Origin: Methylobacillus methanolivorans
GTDB lineage: Bacteria; Pseudomonadota; Gammaproteobacteria; Burkholderiales; Methylophilaceae
DNA: 64,000 nucleotides
Assembly: GCF_044751345.1 (NCBI RefSeq)
Contig: NZ_JBIWXY010000002.1
Coordinates: forward strand, 310,001-374,000
Direction: 5' to 3'
Position numbers and translations under genes: made by a program. Within the stretch, counting starts at the first letter, position 1. The number at the start of each line of letters is the position of its first letter. The notes under the pieces are model-generated. The model saw only the letters and a list, made by a program, of their open reading frames with translations. It was not told the origin of the DNA and did not search any database. Shown one piece after another: positions 61,056 to 64,000 of the stretch.

Positions 61056-62291
61056 ATGATAAAACCAGGCTGGGGGGCGACCCTTAAAGCCGTGATGAGC
61101 GGGCGCATGCTGGTGGCGCTGATGATGGGCTTTGCCTCGGGCTTGCCCTTGCTGCTTACTGGCTCAACCATGCAGGCCTGGCTCAAGGAGTCCGGTGTTG
61201 ATCTAGCCATGATAGGCGCGGCGGCGATGATAGGTTTACCGTATACCTTGAAGTTTCTTTGGGCGCCGATCTTTGATCGCTATACCTTGCCCTTGCTGGG
61301 CCGCCGTCGCGGCTGGCTGGCTTTGAGCCAGCTGGCACTCGTGCTGGCGCTATTGGGCTTGAGTGTCAGTAATCCTGCCAGCAGCTTGTGGGGTGTGGCA
61401 TTTGCCGCTTTGTTGGTGACTTTCTTCTCTGCATCCCAGGATATCGTCATTGACGCCTATCGCCGCGAAAGTTTATCCGACCAGGAGCTGGGTTTTGGCT
61501 CCGCGATGTTTGTGAATGGCTACCGTGTCGGGATGTTGCTTGCTGGTGGAGGTGGCCTGATCCTGGCCGATCTGCTCACCTTCCCCAAGATGTATCAGTT
61601 AATGGCCTTGTTCATGGCTGTGTGTATCCTGGTGACGTTGTTCTCCCCCGAGCCGCACGAGGCCGCAGGCAGCCCGCGCACCTTGCGCGAAGCCGTGATA
61701 GAGCCGTTCCTCGAGTTTTTCAAGCGCCCCGAGGCCATCACTGTCTTGGCCTTCATCCTGCTCTACAAACTTGGCGATACCTTGGCCTCTGCAATCAATG
61801 TGCCGTTCTATCTCGATCTGGGGTTCAGCAAGAGCGAGATCGGCGCGATTGCCAAGCTATTCGGCTTCTGGGCAACCTTGATCGGCGGCACGCTGGGCGG
61901 TATCTGGATATTGCGCATCGGCTTGTACCGCTCATTGTGGCTGTTTGGTTTTTTGCAAATGGCGTCTACCTTTGGCTTTGTCCTGTTGGCCCAAGTCGGC
62001 CATAACATCCCCATGCTCACTGGCGTGATTGCCGTTGAGAACTTCACCGGAGGGCTGGGTACAGCGGCTTTCGTTGGCTTCATGGGGGCGATGACGGATA
62101 GGCGTTTTACCGCAACCCAGTATGCTTTGCTATCCAGCCTGATGGGCGTGCCGCGCGTTATTCTTTCCACGCCGACAGGGTGGATGGCGGGTGAAATGGG
62201 CTGGACCATGTTCTTCCTGTTGTGCACTGTGCTGGCTATTCCGGGCTTGCTGATGATTCGTCGCTTTAGGCACTGGACACCTCATGCCTGA
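61056..62291 (+). CDS. ampG: AmpG-like muropeptide permease (MFS)
   Basis: The 411 aa transporter has twelve helices and the AmpG pattern: GRMLVALMMGFASGLPLLLTGSTMQAWLKESGVDLAMIG, KFLWAPIFDRYTLPLLGRRRGWL, FFSASQDIVIDAYRRESL and TATQYALLSSLMGVPRV. AmpG imports GlcNAc-anhydroMurNAc peptides for cell-wall recycling, which fits Mpl at 36.6 kb. It overlaps the next gene by 8 bases. No ampC/ampR is seen. Confidence 0.9.
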   Translation: MIKPGWGATLKAVMSGRMLVALMMGFASGLPLLLTGSTMQAWLKESGVDLAMIGAAAMIGLPYTLKFLWAPIFDRYTLPLLGRRRGWLALSQLALVLALLGLSVSNPASSLWGVAFAALLVTFFSASQDIVIDAYRRESLSDQELGFGSAMFVNGYRVGMLLAGGGGLILADLLTFPKMYQLMALFMAVCILVTLFSPEPHEAAGSPRTLREAVIEPFLEFFKRPEAITVLAFILLYKLGDTLASAINVPFYLDLGFSKSEIGAIAKLFGFWATLIGGTLGGIWILRIGLYRSLWLFGFLQMASTFGFVLLAQVGHNIPMLTGVIAVENFTGGLGTAAFVGFMGAMTDRRFTATQYALLSSLMGVPRVILSTPTGWMAGEMGWTMFFLLCTVLAIPGLLMIRRFRHWTPHA

Positions 62292-62949
62292 GCTTAGCCT
62301 GTTTGCTGCCTTGCTGGTGGGTCTGCTGGGTGGCGGACATTGCGTAGGTATGTGTGGCGGTATCGTTGGGGCGGTGAGTATGAGCATGCCTGGTAGCCGC
62401 CCGCAGTTACGTTTGCTGCTCGCCTATAACCTGGGGCGTATTGCTAGCTACAGCCTGGCGGGCGTGATTGCCGGTGCTGTTGGTGCAAGCAGCTTCTTCC
62501 TTCAGCATCTCCTGCCTGTCGGCAAGGTGCTGTATGTGCTCGCAAATATCATGTTGATCATGCTTGGGCTTTATCTTGCCAATCTCTGGCATGGCGTCAT
62601 CGCATTGGAGCGCATTGGTGTGGTGTTATGGCGGCAGCTACAGCCGTTCAGCAAGCGCTGGCTACCAGTGCGCACAGTGGCGCAGGCAGGCATGTTGGGC
62701 GCGATATGGGGCTGGTTACCATGTGGGCTGGTCTATAGCGTGCTAATTGCTGCCCTGGCGACTGGTAGCCCGGTGCAGGGCGGGTTGCTGATGTTGGTGT
62801 TCGGGCTGGGGACATTGCCCACCTTGCTTGCCATGGGGATGGCTGCGGTGCGGCTCAAGGCATGGTTGCAGCAATTGTGGATCAGGCGGGTTAGTGGCCT
62901 GACCGTCCTATTGTTTGGAGTGGTTGGGCTTTGGCGTCTGTGGGGGTGA
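62284..62949 (+). CDS. TauE/SafE-like membrane protein with GHCxGMCGG motif
   Basis: The 221 aa protein has about six helices. The N-terminal GGGHCVGMCGGIVGAVSM motif and the later WGWLPCGLVYSVLIAALATGSPVQGGLLMLVFGLGTLPTLL match the UreH/TauE-like DsbD-related family often found beside cbb3 oxidase assembly genes, where metal transport has been suggested. Here its neighbour is ampG, and no cco genes are present. Cys in HCVGMC and PCG could bind copper. Function is inferred only from family. Confidence 0.82.
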   Translation: MPELSLFAALLVGLLGGGHCVGMCGGIVGAVSMSMPGSRPQLRLLLAYNLGRIASYSLAGVIAGAVGASSFFLQHLLPVGKVLYVLANIMLIMLGLYLANLWHGVIALERIGVVLWRQLQPFSKRWLPVRTVAQAGMLGAIWGWLPCGLVYSVLIAALATGSPVQGGLLMLVFGLGTLPTLLAMGMAAVRLKAWLQQLWIRRVSGLTVLLFGVVGLWRLWG

Positions 62950-62971
62950 GCGTGTAAGCACTGGGAGGTGC

Positions 62972-63598
62972 TTAGTAACTCACCGGCCAAGCCGCTTGCT
63001 CGAAACGATAAATCGCCAGGCTGCCTAGGAGATTGGGCATGAAATTCACGGTATCGCCTTCGTTGATGACGATGCGGTCAGTAATGCGGATATTCATCTT
63101 GGCGCACAGTGCCTCGAAGTCATCAATGGTGCACAGGTGCAGGTTGGGCGTGTTGTACCACTGGTGCGGGATATTGTCCGACACCGGCATGTGCCCGGCC
63201 ATAAGCTGGATGCGATGACGCCAGTAGCCGAAGTTGGGGAAGGTAATGATGCCCTGCTTGCCCACGCGCAGCATCTCGCGCAATACGCCCTCGGTATTGA
63301 CCATGGCTTGCAGTGTCTGAGACAGGATGACGTAATCGAACGAGAGTGAGTCAAAGCCTGCCAATCCGGCTTCCAGGTCCATCTGGATCACATTCACGCC
63401 GTGACTGATGCAGGCCAGCACATTGTTGTCATCGTTGTCTACGCCATAGCCTTTAACTTCCAGCTTTTCACGTAAAAATGACAGCAGTGAGCCATTACCG
63501 CAGCCTAGGTCCAGCACCTTGGATTTGGGTTGTATCCACTTTGCTATTAACGCAAAATCGTGTCGATTTTCTGCTTCTTTTACAATTTCTATGCTCAT
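62972..63598 (-). CDS. metW: Methionine biosynthesis protein MetW
   Basis: The 208 aa protein is a methyltransferase-like fold: VLDLGCGNGSLLSFLRE, VKGYGVDNDDNNVLACI and DYVILSQTLQAMVNTEGVLREMLRVGKQGIITFPNFGYWRHR. MetW is always found next to metX in these bacteria and is needed for homoserine acylation or its regulation in several species. Its ATG overlaps the metX stop by four bases, so the two are translationally coupled. Confidence 0.96.
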   Translation of the reverse strand: MSIEIVKEAENRHDFALIAKWIQPKSKVLDLGCGNGSLLSFLREKLEVKGYGVDNDDNNVLACISHGVNVIQMDLEAGLAGFDSLSFDYVILSQTLQAMVNTEGVLREMLRVGKQGIITFPNFGYWRHRIQLMAGHMPVSDNIPHQWYNTPNLHLCTIDDFEALCAKMNIRITDRIVINEGDTVNFMPNLLGSLAIYRFEQAAWPVSY

Positions 63599-64000
63599 GC
63601 GCTTGCTCCTGTATCAATTTTCGCAAGATAGGCGCGCAGTATCTGGTGGTAATGTGGATCAGGCATCAGGAAGGCATCGTGACCATGCGCGGCAGTGACT
63701 TCCGCATAGCTGACGCTGAGTTCATTATCCAGCAACGCCTTGACGATCTCGCGTGAGCGGGCAGGTGAGAAGCGCCAGTCGCTGGTAAATGAGACGACGA
63801 GAAAGTCTGCCTTGGCCTTGGATAGGGCAACGCTCAGGTCGCCGCCATGTGTAAATGCCGGGTCGAAGTAATCCAGAGCCTTGGTCATGCGCAAATAGCT
63901 ATTGGCATCAAAGGCGGTAGCGAATTTGTCGCCCTGATAGCGCAAGTAGGACTCCATCTCGAACTCCACTTCGAAGCTGTATTTCAGGCTGCCATCACGC
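63595..64000 (-). CDS. metX: Homoserine O-acyltransferase MetX, C-terminal part (5' end outside window)
   Basis: The reading frame enters at the right edge (RDGSLKYSFEVEFEMESYLRYQGDKFATAFDANSYLRMTKALDYFD in outline) and continues with the alpha/beta-hydrolase elements ADFLVVSFTSDWRFSPARSREIVKALL (catalytic Asp) and EVTAAHGHDAFLMPDPHYHQILRAYL (catalytic His). About 135 residues are visible. Whether it uses acetyl- or succinyl-CoA cannot be told from this part. It is coupled to metW downstream. Confidence 0.95.
   Translation of the reverse strand, partial: RDGSLKYSFEVEFEMESYLRYQGDKFATAFDANSYLRMTKALDYFDPAFTHGGDLSVALSKAKADFLVVSFTSDWRFSPARSREIVKALLDNELSVSYAEVTAAHGHDAFLMPDPHYHQILRAYLAKIDTGASA

Overview
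The window looks like a chromosomal segment of a methylotrophic betaproteobacterium, most likely family Methylophilaceae and possibly Methylobacillus. The main pointer is a stand-alone formaldehyde-activating enzyme gene (fae, about 16.6-17.2 kb), together with betaproteobacterial neighbourhoods such as metX-metW, gshA (ferrooxidans type)-gshB, a TorF-type porin with glnK-amtB, and an mre-mrd-rlpA-dacA-lipBA cluster. The genus is inference. I see no rRNA, tRNA, CRISPR array, insertion sequence or prophage; this is mostly core genome.

Layout. 0-6 kb: a TetR regulator cut by the window edge, with a palindromic operator; pcm; a sigma54-type response regulator with its membrane histidine kinase; and, divergent from them, an outer-membrane beta-barrel gene with a small phosphate-binding-like periplasmic protein. 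6-8 kb: thiC behind a TPP riboswitch whose expression platform can be read. 8-16.4 kb: a Doc-AbrB toxin-antitoxin pair, an RluF-like pseudouridine synthase, a YidB-like gene, uppP, an AsmA-family gene, mutY and a PepSY membrane protein behind a Fur-like box. 16.6-24.3 kb: fae, then a type IV pilus minor-pilin operon (pilE, fimT, pilV, pilW, pilX, pilY1). 24.3-26.5 kb: gshA-gshB. 26.5-29.6 kb: a nitrogen-control locus with the TorF porin, glnK and amtB, and a predicted sigma54-dependent small RNA. 29.7-40.5 kb: ubiK, comM, a VIT1/CCC1-type transporter, metH, mpl, a TonB-like gene, a HIT protein and an SdiA-regulated-like protein. 40.4-55 kb: an almost unbroken minus-strand envelope and lipoate cluster (mreB, mreC, mreD, mrdA, rodA, rlpA, dacA, D-amino-acid aminotransferase, ybeD, lipB, lipA, a CorC/HlyC-like protein, a Ubi hydroxylase), followed by a PPOX-family protein and an FMN reductase. 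55-64 kb: gatCAB, a DUF4124 protein, a hypoxanthine-DNA-glycosylase-like gene, pyrE, xth, ampG, a TauE/SafE-like gene, metW and the end of metX.

The most interesting element is in the 382-base gap between gshA and amtB. On the minus strand it holds a full sigma54 promoter (TGGCAC-N5-TTGCT), two NtrC-like sites upstream spaced two helical turns apart, a stretch of about 100 nt with a small 5' stem and a CU-rich CUCCUCCUCCUC segment, and an intrinsic terminator with eight U. The same promoter motif sits upstream of the torF-glnK-amtB operon. Ten bases of the CU-rich region are perfectly complementary to the glnK ribosome-binding site (UUAUCUCCUC against GAGGAGAUAA). The predicted circuit is an NtrC-activated sRNA that tunes GlnK/AmtB synthesis. 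The sequence elements are visible; the function is inference.

Other points worth a second look: a thiC expression platform in which the 3' strand of the riboswitch competes with an RBS-masking hairpin; a compositionally foreign-looking 5' half of pilY1; an uncharacterised kinase/sigma54-regulator/beta-barrel/binding-protein module; and a Doc toxin paired with an AbrB-type antitoxin under two adjacent inverted repeats.
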